From Bacteroidales bacterium (GTDB taxonomy: Bacteria > Bacteroidota > Bacteroidia > Bacteroidales > UBA932): DNA of 64,000 nucleotides. Under the pieces are notes generated by a model that did no database searches, had not been told where the DNA came from, and was given only the letters and a program-made list of their open reading frames with translations. Location: NCBI GenBank assembly GCA_017961345.1, contig JAGCXP010000106.1, positions 1-64,000 of the forward strand, given 5' to 3'. Positions 1 to 9,321 of this stretch are shown here, in pieces. Positions within the stretch are counted from its first letter, which is position 1. Every line of letters begins with the position of its first letter. The position numbers and the translations under genes are program-made.

Positions 1-1
1 G

Positions 2-1693
2 GATGTCAACGACAATGTCTGCGCCATTATCAAGGTGCGGCCCACCCAGGCGATGAACGCCCCGCTGATTATCAACACGGCGGGCGGTATGTCGGCCGTT
101 CCGCCTCCCGACGGGGTGGCGAACCGTCAGGAAGACGGGAGTTGGTGGTACTGGCTTCCCCCCCAGGTCAAGAATATCTATTTTACGGCTGCCGGCTATA
201 CCCAAACCGAAACCCTCGGGGTCAGTCTGCAGAGCGGAAAGGTCTATGAACTTCAGCTCGTGGTGGATGCGACCGTTCACCAAATGCAGGAATTCAATCT
301 GGAGAAATCCGTGATGAAACTGACTCTTTCTCCCGAGACCTGCACCGTTTCCTATGGCCGCAACGGCAATTACGATATGGGCCGGGAACTGGTCAAGGAC
401 GGCTATTTCGAAGCCGTGCTGGAAAAGGGTACCTATGATATCAAGGTGGAACAGACTTTCTATGCCAGTTACACGGGTACTTACCGGGTGGATGAGAACG
501 CCAAAGTGAAGTCCATTTCGCTTCAGCCGGAATTTGGCATGCTGCGCCTGGATTCCAACCCCGAAGGAGCGGAAGTCTACGTCGACGGCTTTACCCAGTC
601 CCTGGGGCAGACGCCGCTCGTTTCGCGAAAAATCCGCGCTGGAAAGCATACCCTCAAATTCTGGAAAGAGAATTACTACAGCAAGGAAATCGAGGTGGAA
701 GTGCTGCCGACGGGAGCGGAGCAGGATGTTCCCATCGTGTCCCTCAAGACCCGTGCGGGAACGGCGGTGTGCACCTGTGCCGACAAGGACGCAGAACTTA
801 CCGTTACGGATGCGTCCGGAAAGATTGTGGGGAGAGGCAAAAGCGGAATGAAAGTGGCCGTCAACAGCCTTTCTACCTATAAGCTGGAAGCCTCCAAAAA
901 CGGCCATGCGCCCCAGTCTACCGGCATTTCCGGCGGAACGGACATCGAAGGAAAGGAGTTTTCTGTGACTGTAGGGGCTCCGATTCCCCTGTATGGCGGC
1001 CTTCAGATTTCTTCCACGCCCCTGCGGGCGGAGGTCCTGATTGACGGAGAAAGCGTGGGAGAGACGACTTATATGGGTAAGCTGCTGGTCGGCGAACATA
1101 TAATCGAACTTCGTAAGGAAGGATACACCCTGGTCCCTCAGACGGTGCGGATTGAAGAGAATGTGGTGAAGACGCTGAACCTGACCATGAAGGAGAAGCA
1201 AGCGACCTCTTCCGGCAACAGTAACACTTCCTATTCCCAGAAAGACAAGTATTCCACGACGACGTCCACCCGGACCACAACCCGCAAACAGGTTCAACCG
1301 GGCACGCACATCCTGGGCTTCGAGGGCGGCATCGATGTGCTGAGTTCGAAAGTTTCGGGGGACAGGTCTATTTACAGCAGCCGTTTCATGTACGGTCTGA
1401 CCTATACCTATATGCCGAGCCTTATCGGCTTCAGCGTAGGTGCCCGGGCCTGCTACCCGTTTGCCGATCCGCAGATTTCCGCCGGCGTAGCCGTGGGCCT
1501 GCAAAAGTATTTCCTCCTTGCCCGCCTGGGCTATTCCTCTTACAACAACGGCGTCGTGATAGACTTGGGCTTGAACCTTACGGGCTGGCTGCAGATAACC
1601 TATTCCGTCATTACGTCCAAAAAGACCGAACCGGAACACTGGCAGCTGGGTGTGGCCATATGTCTTCCCTTGCCGTTCAATTCTTCCAACTGA
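2..1693 (+). CDS. PEGA-repeat protein with C-terminal beta-rich domain (5' partial)
   Basis: The reading frame is open to the window edge, so the true start and any signal peptide lie upstream; the GTG at 35 is only an internal codon. At least two PEGA-like repeats are visible, at about 542-731 (SNPEGAEVYVDG) and about 980-1190 (SSTPLRAEVLIDGESVGET). PEGA repeats are small beta folds found in surface proteins. A Ser/Thr-rich linker follows at about 1200-1300, and the last 130 residues have alternating aromatic and small residues like a small membrane barrel. The stop lies 10 bases before the NlpC/P60 gene, so the two are probably cotranscribed. A role at the cell envelope is an inference from the domains; no specific function is recognised. 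Confidence 0.8.
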   Translation, partial: DVNDNVCAIIKVRPTQAMNAPLIINTAGGMSAVPPPDGVANRQEDGSWWYWLPPQVKNIYFTAAGYTQTETLGVSLQSGKVYELQLVVDATVHQMQEFNLEKSVMKLTLSPETCTVSYGRNGNYDMGRELVKDGYFEAVLEKGTYDIKVEQTFYASYTGTYRVDENAKVKSISLQPEFGMLRLDSNPEGAEVYVDGFTQSLGQTPLVSRKIRAGKHTLKFWKENYYSKEIEVEVLPTGAEQDVPIVSLKTRAGTAVCTCADKDAELTVTDASGKIVGRGKSGMKVAVNSLSTYKLEASKNGHAPQSTGISGGTDIEGKEFSVTVGAPIPLYGGLQISSTPLRAEVLIDGESVGETTYMGKLLVGEHIIELRKEGYTLVPQTVRIEENVVKTLNLTMKEKQATSSGNSNTSYSQKDKYSTTTSTRTTTRKQVQPGTHILGFEGGIDVLSSKVSGDRSIYSSRFMYGLTYTYMPSLIGFSVGARACYPFADPQISAGVAVGLQKYFLLARLGYSSYNNGVVIDLGLNLTGWLQITYSVITSKKTEPEHWQLGVAICLPLPFNSSN

Positions 1694-1703
1694 CAGATTT
1701 TCA

Positions 1704-2600
1704 ATGAATATCAAACGCTTCTGCCTTCTTGCCTTGGTGCCTGTCTTGGCGTGTCTGACGGGGCTGGCTCAGGAGCGGACGGCCGTTGTGGGCGTGTCCG
1801 CGGCTTATCTACGCATCGCGCCTGATTATGAGTCTTCCCTGGAGACCCAGGAGTTGATGGGGACGGTGGTTCGCGTACTTGATACCGACCGTTACTGGTG
1901 CAAGGTCGAAACGCCTCAGCCCTATACGGCCTGGTGTACCGACCGGGTGCTGGTCCCGATGGAAGGGGAGGCGCTCAGGAATTGGATGGAGACCCCGAAA
2001 TATGTCTGTCTGGCCCCCCTTTCCGAAGTGCTCAGCGAGCCGAAAAATGGCGCGCAGCGCCTATGTGATCTGGTGCTCTGCGACCGGATGGGAATGGTGT
2101 GCAGGAAAAACGGAAAGGCGCTCCGAAAAGGTTGTTTTACCGCCGTACTGCTGCCTGACGGCCGCCAGGGCTGGGTTTGCAGCAAAGACCTCGTTCCGGA
2201 AGAGCAGTGGTGTTCTGGCAGAGAGTTTTCCCGTGAGAATCTGGTCTCCTTTGCCCGTACGTTCCTCGGTACGCCCTATCTCTGGGGGGGGATGACGCCC
2301 AAAGGCTTTGATTGCAGCGGACTCGTCCGGATGGTCTATATGCGTTACGGGAAACTGCTTCCCCGCAATGCTTCCCAGATGGCTTTGCTGGGCCGCGAAG
2401 TGCCTGTCAGTGAGGCGCTTCCGGGCGATTTGCTCTTTTTCGGCGTGAATGGGAAGGTGACCCATGTGGGGATGTATATCGGCGACGGCCGCTTCATCCA
2501 TTCTTCCCATCTGGTGCGTATCAACGCCCTCGATTCCGCCCAGCCGGACGTTTATGAAAACGTCCACAAACTGCTTTTCTGCCGTAATCTTATCGACTGA
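1704..2600 (+). CDS. NlpC/P60-family peptidoglycan hydrolase with SH3-type N-terminus
   Basis: This 298-residue protein has a signal peptide (residues 1-22, ending near GLAQ), two SH3-like segments (about 25-95 and 100-175) and a C-terminal NlpC/P60 domain. The catalytic triad can be placed: Cys204 in FDCSGLV, His254 in THVGMYIG and a third polar residue at His266. Such enzymes usually cut D-Glu/meso-Dap bonds in peptidoglycan stem peptides outside the inner membrane. The frame is open further upstream to 1650, but ATG 1704 gives a clean signal peptide and starts just after the stop of the PEGA gene. Family assignment is firm; the exact bond cleaved is inferred from the family. Confidence 0.9.
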   Translation: MNIKRFCLLALVPVLACLTGLAQERTAVVGVSAAYLRIAPDYESSLETQELMGTVVRVLDTDRYWCKVETPQPYTAWCTDRVLVPMEGEALRNWMETPKYVCLAPLSEVLSEPKNGAQRLCDLVLCDRMGMVCRKNGKALRKGCFTAVLLPDGRQGWVCSKDLVPEEQWCSGREFSRENLVSFARTFLGTPYLWGGMTPKGFDCSGLVRMVYMRYGKLLPRNASQMALLGREVPVSEALPGDLLFFGVNGKVTHVGMYIGDGRFIHSSHLVRINALDSAQPDVYENVHKLLFCRNLID

Positions 2601-2637
2601 CGATAGGGGGAAATCCGCTTAATCTGCAGAAAAAGTG

Positions 2638-2645
2638 TATATTTG
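2638..2645 (+). promoter_or_regulatory. Predicted -7 box of the glnS promoter
   Basis: TATATTTG matches the Bacteroidota TAnnTTTG -7 element and lies 20 bases before ATG 2666. No good -33 TTTG is visible at the usual spacing. Confidence 0.6.
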
Positions 2646-2665
2646 CAAGATATAACGCTTACGTG

Positions 2666-4348
2666 ATGATGGAAGAAAACATCGCTCCTGCCGCCGAGCA
2701 GGAAAGAAACCTCAATTTCCTGGAGGAAATCATCGAGAAGGATCTCGCCGAGGGAAAGTTTCCCGACGGCATTCTGACGCGGTTTCCGCCCGAACCGAAC
2801 GGATACCTTCATCTGGGACATGCCAAGAGTCTGTGTATCAACTTCGGACTGGCCAAGAAATATGGCGGAAAGACCAATCTCCGCTACGACGATACCAACC
2901 CCACTAAGGAAGACACCGAGTATGTGGATGCCATCAAGGACGACATCCGCTGGCTGGGTTTCCAGTGGGAAAAGGAGTGCTATGCCTCCGACTATTTCGA
3001 CCAGCTCTACGAATGGGCGGAAAAACTGATTCGTGAGGGCAAGGCTTATGTGGACGACCAGACCCAGGAGGAAATGCGGCTCAATCGCGGGACGGTCGAG
3101 ACCCCGGGCACGGACAGCCCTTGGCGCAACCGCAGCGTGGAGGAGAACCTCCGTCTGTTCCGCGAAATGAAGGCAGGCAAGTATGCCGACGGGGAAAAGG
3201 TCCTTCGTGCGAAAATCGACATGGCCCATCCGAACATGATGTTCCGCGATCCCATTCTCTACCGCATCAAGCACGCTTCCCATCACCGCACCGGCGACAA
3301 GTGGTGCATCTATCCGATGTATGACTACACCCATGGCCAGTGCGATTCCATCGAACACATCACCCATTCCATCTGCACCCTGGAGTTCGACGTGCACCGT
3401 CCGCTTTACGACTGGTTCATCGAGACCCTCGGCATCTATCCTTCCCATCAGTACGAATTCGCCCGGCTCAACCTGACCTATACGCTGATGAGCAAGCGAA
3501 AACTGCTCGAACTGGTGCAGAAGGGCTATGTGAGCGGCTGGGACGATCCCCGGATGCCCACCCTTTGCGGCGTCCGCCGTCGCGGCTACACGGCCAGGGC
3601 CCTGCGGGCTTTCTGCGACGAAATCGGCGTGAGCAAACGCGATCAGCTGATGGAAATCGGCCGCCTTGAAAACTGCGTCCGCAACGATTTGAACGAGCGC
3701 AGCAACCGCTATATGGTGGTCGGGGCCGACGCCATCAAAGTCACGCTGACCAACTGGGAGGCGGGCCGGACGGAGTGGTTCGAGGCGCCGCTCAATCCCG
3801 CCGATCCGGAAGGCCCTTCCCGCCGGATTCCCTTCACGGGCACCCTCTACATCGACAGGGACGACTTTATGGAAGTTCCCGTACCCAAATACCACCGTCT
3901 CAAACCCGAGGGCGAGGTGCGCCTCAAATATACCTACATCATCAAGTGCGAGGAGGTTGTCAAGGATGCCGAAGGGAAGATTGTAGAACTTCTCTGCAGC
4001 TACGATCCCACTTCCAAGCCCGGTGCGGGAGAGTGGCGCAAGGTCAAGGGAACCATCCACTGGGTGAGCGCGGAATACGGAAAGAAGGTGAGTCTGCGCT
4101 TGTACGACAAACTCTTTACCGAGGCGGATATGTCCGCCATTCCGGAAGACAGGGACTACAAGGATTATCTCAATCCCGAAAGCCTGGTCTGCACGGAAGG
4201 CCTTGCCGAGCCTGCCCTGCTCGAGGACAAAGGCGGCCTTGCCGTCCAGTTCGAACGGGTGGGATATTTCATCAAGGATGCGGACAGCACCGACAATCTG
4301 CCCGTGTTCAACAAGACCGTGGCCTTAAAAGATTCCTTCAAGTTCTGA
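2666..4348 (+). CDS. glnS: Glutaminyl-tRNA synthetase
   Basis: GlnRS is a class I synthetase that charges tRNA-Gln with glutamine. The 560-residue product has PPEPNGYLHLGH (HIGH signature) near residue 50 and MSKRK (KMSKS signature) near residue 274, followed by the beta-barrel anticodon-binding part that closes the protein. Length fits the family. GTG 2663, ATG 2666 and ATG 2669 are all in frame; ATG 2666 is chosen, with no Shine-Dalgarno to decide. Having GlnRS implies that Gln-tRNA can be made directly rather than only by amidation of Glu-tRNA. The stop overlaps the start of the next gene (TGATG), so the two are translationally coupled. Confidence 0.96.
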   Translation: MMEENIAPAAEQERNLNFLEEIIEKDLAEGKFPDGILTRFPPEPNGYLHLGHAKSLCINFGLAKKYGGKTNLRYDDTNPTKEDTEYVDAIKDDIRWLGFQWEKECYASDYFDQLYEWAEKLIREGKAYVDDQTQEEMRLNRGTVETPGTDSPWRNRSVEENLRLFREMKAGKYADGEKVLRAKIDMAHPNMMFRDPILYRIKHASHHRTGDKWCIYPMYDYTHGQCDSIEHITHSICTLEFDVHRPLYDWFIETLGIYPSHQYEFARLNLTYTLMSKRKLLELVQKGYVSGWDDPRMPTLCGVRRRGYTARALRAFCDEIGVSKRDQLMEIGRLENCVRNDLNERSNRYMVVGADAIKVTLTNWEAGRTEWFEAPLNPADPEGPSRRIPFTGTLYIDRDDFMEVPVPKYHRLKPEGEVRLKYTYIIKCEEVVKDAEGKIVELLCSYDPTSKPGAGEWRKVKGTIHWVSAEYGKKVSLRLYDKLFTEADMSAIPEDRDYKDYLNPESLVCTEGLAEPALLEDKGGLAVQFERVGYFIKDADSTDNLPVFNKTVALKDSFKF

Positions 4349-5157
4349 TGATCAAGAAAGAGAACAATCCGATTTCCATGCGCACCCGGCTGGTACTCGC
4401 CCTGAGTGCCATTGCCGCCGTGCTGTCCATTGCCGCCGTCATCAGCATCATTGAGTACCGGCGGATGAGCGACTACGTGAGCCGCAGCCTGCTGGAAGAT
4501 ATGGAGCGGAGCGAGGCCGCAGAAAAGCTCGCGGACGCCTCCCGTAAGTACAATCTGAAAATTCTGTCCGCTGTCGGAGCGGCCGATTCGCTGATTTATG
4601 TGAATTTCGACCGGCGAGCTGCCCGTGCGGAGTGCGATTCCGTTGCGAACGCGTTCTGTCAACGGGCCCAGGGCATGCTGGCGGATACGGTGATGATCCG
4701 TTACTCCCGTTTTTCCGACAAGTCCAATGAGTTGGACAGTGTGATCGTTTCCGATTTCGTTGACAGTCGTGCCTGGTTCTTTGAAAACCTCCAGCCGGAC
4801 TACAACGGGCTGATTCATGCCATTCGCGAATATAAGGACGACATCAACACCCATCTGATGATTTCCGCGGATGACTTCCAGGAAGGTTTTTATCGGGGTA
4901 TTATTCCCGGGGTGGTCGTGACGGTTGCCGGCCTGTTGCTGATTGCCTTGCTGCTGTTCTTTATTCTGACGTTCTATGTCCAACCCCTGCGGAAAATGCT
5001 TTTCCAGCTCGAGGCCTTCAACAAGGACGGCATCAAAAAATACAACGTCGATTTTGACGGGAACGACGAACTCTCCCGGCTTAATGCGGGCATCCGCGAC
5101 CTTGCCGATGAGAATATCCAGTTGAAACGCCGTCTGCGTTCCAGGAAAGAAGAGTAA
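4348..5157 (+). CDS. Two-TM membrane protein with periplasmic domain and terminal HAMP-like segment
   Basis: The 269-residue protein has a transmembrane helix at about residues 14-33, a mostly helical periplasmic region of about 150 residues, a second helix at about 184-208 and a cytoplasmic HAMP-like segment (from QPLRKM to about residue 260). It ends there, in a charged tail. No histidine kinase, GGDEF or methyl-accepting domain follows, so it looks like the input half of a sensor. ATG 4348 overlaps the glnS stop, and trkH begins 3 bases after its stop. It may pass a signal to a separate partner or modulate the adjacent K+ channel; both ideas are inference. I do not recognise a named family. 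Confidence 0.75.
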   Translation: MIKKENNPISMRTRLVLALSAIAAVLSIAAVISIIEYRRMSDYVSRSLLEDMERSEAAEKLADASRKYNLKILSAVGAADSLIYVNFDRRAARAECDSVANAFCQRAQGMLADTVMIRYSRFSDKSNELDSVIVSDFVDSRAWFFENLQPDYNGLIHAIREYKDDINTHLMISADDFQEGFYRGIIPGVVVTVAGLLLIALLLFFILTFYVQPLRKMLFQLEAFNKDGIKKYNVDFDGNDELSRLNAGIRDLADENIQLKRRLRSRKEE

Positions 5158-5160
5158 GGA

Positions 5161-6612
5161 ATGAATGTAAAGGCCATATCCCTCAATGTGGGCAAGGCAC
5201 TGCTGGTGAGTGCGGCGTTTATGCTGCTCTCGGTCATCGTGTCTCTGATCTATGGCAAAGATTCCTCCTTTGCACCGCTCCTGCTGAGCTTCCTGATTGC
5301 CTTCGTCGTCGGTATCTTTCCGCTGATTTTTGTCCGGAGCAGCCAGAGCCTGAGCCTGCACGAGGGCCTGGTGACCATCGTGCTGTCCTGGCTGCTGAGT
5401 TTTCTCCTGGGCATGTTGCCCTATGTGCTCTGGGGAGGGGAGTTTACCGTCATCAACGCCTGGTTCGAAAGCGTTGCAGGCTATACGACCACCGGTTCCA
5501 CCATTCTGCACAACATCGAAGCGCTTCCGCACGGGCTGCTCTTCTGGCGCAGTTCCACCCAGTTTATCGGCGGTTTGGGGGTCGTCGTCTTTCTGCTGTA
5601 CGTCCTTCCGGATACGAGCACCCTTCGTTTGCGCCTGACCAACCTGGAAATGTCTTCCCTCTCCCGGGACGGCTACCGTGTCCGTTCTTCCCAGGCCGTC
5701 CGCGTGATCATGCGGGTGTATCTGGGCCTGCTGTTTGCCAGCGCCATCTCCCTGATGGTGGCGGGTATGCCGTTTTTCGATGCCATCAACCACGCCCTCA
5801 CGGTCTGTTCGACGGGTGGATTCAGCATCAAGAACGCATCCATCGGCTATTACAGCAGCACGGCGATCAATCTGGTCGTGATGTTCTTCATGACCCTCTC
5901 CGCCATCCATTTCGGCTTGATTTTCACTATTTTTGCGAACCGGACCCTGAAGCCGCTCCGCAATCCCGTCGTCCGGTATTTTCTGCTTTGCATCGTGCTG
6001 TTGAGCGCCGTCACCACCCTCTCGCTGAAATTGAACGGCAATTTCGAACACTGGGGCGAGGCGATTCTCAACGGAAGCTTCACCGTCGTGAGCTATATCA
6101 CCACCACGGGTTTCGCCATATCGGACAATAGCGCCTGGCCTTTGCTCTCGTGCGTGATGCTGATGTTCGCCGCCTATCAGTGCGCCTGTTCCGGCTCAAC
6201 CTCCGGCGGTCTGAAGGCCGACAGGATGCTGTTGAATTTTAGGACGATGCGTCGTCAGATCCGTCACAGCGCCAACCCCTCCGAAGTCACGCGCATCACC
6301 CTCGGCCAGCAGGTCGTGCAGGACGAGGTGGCGATGGGTACCCTGGCTTATATGGCCCTCTATTCCCTGATCATCGTGGTCTCTTCGCTGCTGTTGCTGG
6401 CCCTGGGCATCGACGGGCAGACCGCGCTGAGCGGTTCGCTTTCCTCCGTCGGCAATGTCGGTCCGGGACTCGGCGAAATCGGTACTGCCGGAAATTTCGG
6501 CGCCCTCCCCGGTACCGCCAAGTTCATCTTCACGATGGATATGATGCTGGGCCGTCTGGAAATCCTCCCTGTGCTGGCGGTCATCGGCCTGATGTTCAAA
6601 CGCAAACGCTGA
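5161..6612 (+). CDS. trkH: Trk-type K+ uptake channel subunit TrkH
   Basis: TrkH is the membrane-embedded K+-translocating subunit of the Trk system. The 483-residue sequence is highly hydrophobic with about ten helices and shows the four pore-loop signatures, for example AGYTTTGST near residue 110, CSTGGFS near 219, TTTGFA near 320 and SVGNVGPGLG near 430. It needs a TrkA-type NAD-binding regulator, and the only one here is encoded at 26.5-27.9 kb on the other strand. ATG follows the HAMP-protein stop by 3 bases, and its own TGA overlaps the next ATG (TGATG). It is therefore an internal gene of the glnS transcription unit. Confidence 0.93.
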   Translation: MNVKAISLNVGKALLVSAAFMLLSVIVSLIYGKDSSFAPLLLSFLIAFVVGIFPLIFVRSSQSLSLHEGLVTIVLSWLLSFLLGMLPYVLWGGEFTVINAWFESVAGYTTTGSTILHNIEALPHGLLFWRSSTQFIGGLGVVVFLLYVLPDTSTLRLRLTNLEMSSLSRDGYRVRSSQAVRVIMRVYLGLLFASAISLMVAGMPFFDAINHALTVCSTGGFSIKNASIGYYSSTAINLVVMFFMTLSAIHFGLIFTIFANRTLKPLRNPVVRYFLLCIVLLSAVTTLSLKLNGNFEHWGEAILNGSFTVVSYITTTGFAISDNSAWPLLSCVMLMFAAYQCACSGSTSGGLKADRMLLNFRTMRRQIRHSANPSEVTRITLGQQVVQDEVAMGTLAYMALYSLIIVVSSLLLLALGIDGQTALSGSLSSVGNVGPGLGEIGTAGNFGALPGTAKFIFTMDMMLGRLEILPVLAVIGLMFKRKR

Positions 6613-8036
6613 TGCCTTCCCGGGAAGACTTTTATTACGAGGGCTTTGTCAAGTCTCTCTCCTTTGTGCCCACTCCCTGTCAGGATGAACTCTTCCGCAA
6701 AGTGGCCCGTTTCGTGACCTCTGACGAGGATCTGATGGTGGTCAACGGCTATGCGGGTACGGGAAAGACCAGCGCGTTTGCCGCCGTGATTGCCACCCTG
6801 GAAGGACAGCGGGTGCATTGCAGCCTGATGGCGCCCACCGGCCGTGCTGCCAAGGTGCTCTCCCTCTTTGCCGGAAGGCCGGCCAGCACGATCCATAAGA
6901 AAATCTACCGTCAGAGCACGGTTTCCGATCAGGGTTGGGGCAAGTTTTCCCTCAATCCCAACAAGGACAGGGAGACCCTCTACATCTGCGACGAAGCCTC
7001 GCTGATCGGCATCGATACGGCGGACCAGAGCCGGAGCCTCTTCGGAACGGGCGACCTGCTGGCCGATCTGCTGAGTTATGTCCGGAGCGGGCGTGACTGC
7101 AAGCTGATTCTGATCGGCGATGCGGCCCAGCTGCCGCCGGTGGGGCTGGATCAGTCTCCGTCGCTCTCCCGCGAAGTGATGACGATGTTCGGAGCCAGTG
7201 ATTTTGCAACCCTTTCGACCGTCGTGCGTCAGCAGAAGGAATCCGGCATCCTGCACAACGCCACGCTGATCCGCCACCGGATTACCGAGGAGGATGTAGA
7301 CAGCCCGCTGAAACTGGAAGTCGGGGGTTTCGACGACATCTCCCGCGTGAGCGGAGCGGAGCTGATCGAGACGATCACGGATGCCTTCGACCGTTTCGGA
7401 GAAGATGAGACCATCATCCTTTGCCGCTCGAACAAGCGGGCGAACCGCTTCAATGCCGGCATCCGCTCGGTGGTACAGTTCAAGGAGGAACGGCTGGTGC
7501 GGGGCGACCGTCTGATGATTGTCAAGAACAATTACCGTTACGCGGAAGGCCTGGAGAATACGGCTTACATCGCCAACGGAGATATGGCCAAACTGATTTC
7601 CATCGGCCATTATGAAGATCGCTACGGCCTGCATTTCGCCTCGGCCCGCCTGTCTCTTCCGGACTATGGCGACGCGGAGATCCGCGCCAAGGTGATCTTG
7701 GATACGCTCGAATCCGAGCAGGCAAGCCTGTCGGCGGCCCAGCAGGAAGAACTGTATCACGGCGTCTGGGCGGATTATGCCCAGGTGTACAAGACCAAGA
7801 AGAAAATCTGGGAGTGCGTCCGGGAGGACGATTATTTCAATGCCCTGCAACTCAAGTATGCCAACGCCGTGACCACGCACAAAGCGCAGGGCGGCCAGTG
7901 GAAATGCGTGTTTATCGACAATCCCTTCTGGAACGGCGAGTACCGGCTGGAGGATCTGAAGTGGCTCTACACGGCCCTTACCCGTGCGAGCGAGCAGGTC
8001 TATCTGGTCAATTTCAAGGACGAATCCTTCGCGTAA
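6612..8036 (+). CDS. RecD-like superfamily 1 DNA helicase / AAA ATPase
   Basis: The 474-residue protein carries the SF1B helicase motifs: NGYAGTGKTS (Walker A, near residue 46), CDEASLI (motif II), GDAAQLPPVG (motif III), STVVRQQ (motif IV region) and a C-terminal TTHKAQGGQW (motif V/VI, UvrD_C_2 type). It lacks the long N-terminal region of RecD and RecD2 and matches the short RecD-like ATPases common in Bacteroidota. It probably works on single-stranded DNA in repair or replication restart; its true partner is unknown. ATG overlaps the trkH stop. Its last 23 bases overlap the convergent methyltransferase gene. Confidence 0.88.
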   Translation: MPSREDFYYEGFVKSLSFVPTPCQDELFRKVARFVTSDEDLMVVNGYAGTGKTSAFAAVIATLEGQRVHCSLMAPTGRAAKVLSLFAGRPASTIHKKIYRQSTVSDQGWGKFSLNPNKDRETLYICDEASLIGIDTADQSRSLFGTGDLLADLLSYVRSGRDCKLILIGDAAQLPPVGLDQSPSLSREVMTMFGASDFATLSTVVRQQKESGILHNATLIRHRITEEDVDSPLKLEVGGFDDISRVSGAELIETITDAFDRFGEDETIILCRSNKRANRFNAGIRSVVQFKEERLVRGDRLMIVKNNYRYAEGLENTAYIANGDMAKLISIGHYEDRYGLHFASARLSLPDYGDAEIRAKVILDTLESEQASLSAAQQEELYHGVWADYAQVYKTKKKIWECVREDDYFNALQLKYANAVTTHKAQGGQWKCVFIDNPFWNGEYRLEDLKWLYTALTRASEQVYLVNFKDESFA

Positions 8037-9318
8037 GCAGGAGCAGGTTCTGTTTTTCGCCGCTCAGACACTCGCAGGCGGCGGCAAAAAGATGCAGGCC
8101 TTCGCCTCCTTCCTTTCCCTCTTTTCGGAGTTTCTTCCGGAGCGCATCGCTGCTCAGCGGCAGGTTGCGGGCCGTCACGTCCGCTTCCGGATAGCGCTTG
8201 CCGTATTCCTTGAGACTGCGGGAGGTCATTTCCTCAGCGGGGGCGACAAGTTCATAGGCTTTTCCCCACGCGAGGGGCATCTGCTCACGCGTTCCGAGGT
8301 ACAGATGGGTACTGGCGGCGAGTTTCTTAAGGCCGAAGCGCAGGGCAATCAGTTTGAAGGCTCCGCTTTTGAGCAGGGCTTTTCCGGGTTCGAACAGGCA
8401 GGGGAGGGTGAGGAGTTGTTCCAGGCTGTCCGGCAGCAGCAGCGGGGTTTCGGCCTCTTCTTCCGGGGTGAAACGCAGCAGGTCCTCTCTATCGGAATGG
8501 GGCTGCCCGAGGGAGCATTGTGACTCCCGAACCCAGATTTCCGGCTTCCCTTCGTATTCCCGGTCCATCCATACGAGCACTTCCTTGCACTCTCCTTTGC
8601 TACCGACGATGCAGAGGGTCCGGCAAGTGGGACCGAGTTCGCGGAGGAGCGTCTGCAGGTCCGCCATCGGGGAGAGTTTGAGAAAGAGGAAACGGGCCTG
8701 AGCGAAAAGGCTTTCTTTCAGCTCGAGGATATTGGGCGAGCAGTCCTGCAAGCGGAAGACCTTTCCGCCCCGTTCGTCCCGCCGGGCGGGATCGAGAAAC
8801 AGAATGTCCGGATGGAAATCGCCGAGGATGTTTTCCGGAGTGGCTGTCGGACCGTCGGATGCCTGGGCGGTAAGGCGAAGCCTGCTGAAGCGCACGTTTG
8901 AAATGCCCAGCGCGTTGAAATTGTGCCGGACGGCCTGTGAAAGAGCAGCATCCGCTTCGTTGTGCAAGACCTCCTTCGAGACGAAGGAAAACGCCCAGGC
9001 GTCCACGCCCAGTCCGGCGGTCAGGTCGGCAATCCGGGGACTTCCGCTTTCTCCGCATTCGTGAAACAGGCGCAAGGCCAGTGCGGCCTTGAAACGTGCC
9101 GTGTCCTCGCTGGAGCATTGCTCCGCGCAAAGGTGACCGGGATAGATCAGCGAGGGATTTAGATAAAAAGAGGGGACTTTCTCTTTCAAGATGCGTCGGC
9201 ATCGGAGGGTATCTGCCGCCAGACGCACGTCAAAGCCCTCCTCTCCGGAAGACGAGAGAAGCAATCGCGCGATGTCGTCGTTCTCGTGCTGGAGGATATA
9301 CTGCGCAAAGGCGTCCAT
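8014..9318 (-). CDS. Class I SAM-dependent methyltransferase with THUMP-like domain
   Basis: The 434-residue product has a helical N-terminal region, a SAM-binding Rossmann core with motif I (ADLTAGLGVDAWAFS, near residue 96), an acidic motif around LHNEADAAL and a putative catalytic DPARRD (near residue 178), then a C-terminal THUMP-like part. Members of this family are usually annotated as THUMP-like domain or uncharacterised RNA methyltransferases; the DPARR motif recalls RsmD/DPPY-type N-methyltransferases. The substrate is not known. It starts 3 bases after the glpC stop on the same strand and may be cotranscribed with glpABC, although the link looks positional only. Confidence 0.82.
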   Translation of the reverse strand: MDAFAQYILQHENDDIARLLLSSSGEEGFDVRLAADTLRCRRILKEKVPSFYLNPSLIYPGHLCAEQCSSEDTARFKAALALRLFHECGESGSPRIADLTAGLGVDAWAFSFVSKEVLHNEADAALSQAVRHNFNALGISNVRFSRLRLTAQASDGPTATPENILGDFHPDILFLDPARRDERGGKVFRLQDCSPNILELKESLFAQARFLFLKLSPMADLQTLLRELGPTCRTLCIVGSKGECKEVLVWMDREYEGKPEIWVRESQCSLGQPHSDREDLLRFTPEEEAETPLLLPDSLEQLLTLPCLFEPGKALLKSGAFKLIALRFGLKKLAASTHLYLGTREQMPLAWGKAYELVAPAEEMTSRSLKEYGKRYPEADVTARNLPLSSDALRKKLRKEGKEGGEGLHLFAAACECLSGEKQNLLLLTRRIRP

Positions 9319-9321
9319 CGT

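Noticed and set aside
2552..4060. A 502-codon open frame on the minus strand
   Set aside because: Antisense to glnS, whose synthetase signatures are complete; no motif in the translation.
4165..6051. A 628-codon open frame on the minus strand
   Set aside because: Antisense to the glnS end, the HAMP protein and trkH; Gln/His/Asp-rich shadow translation with no domain.
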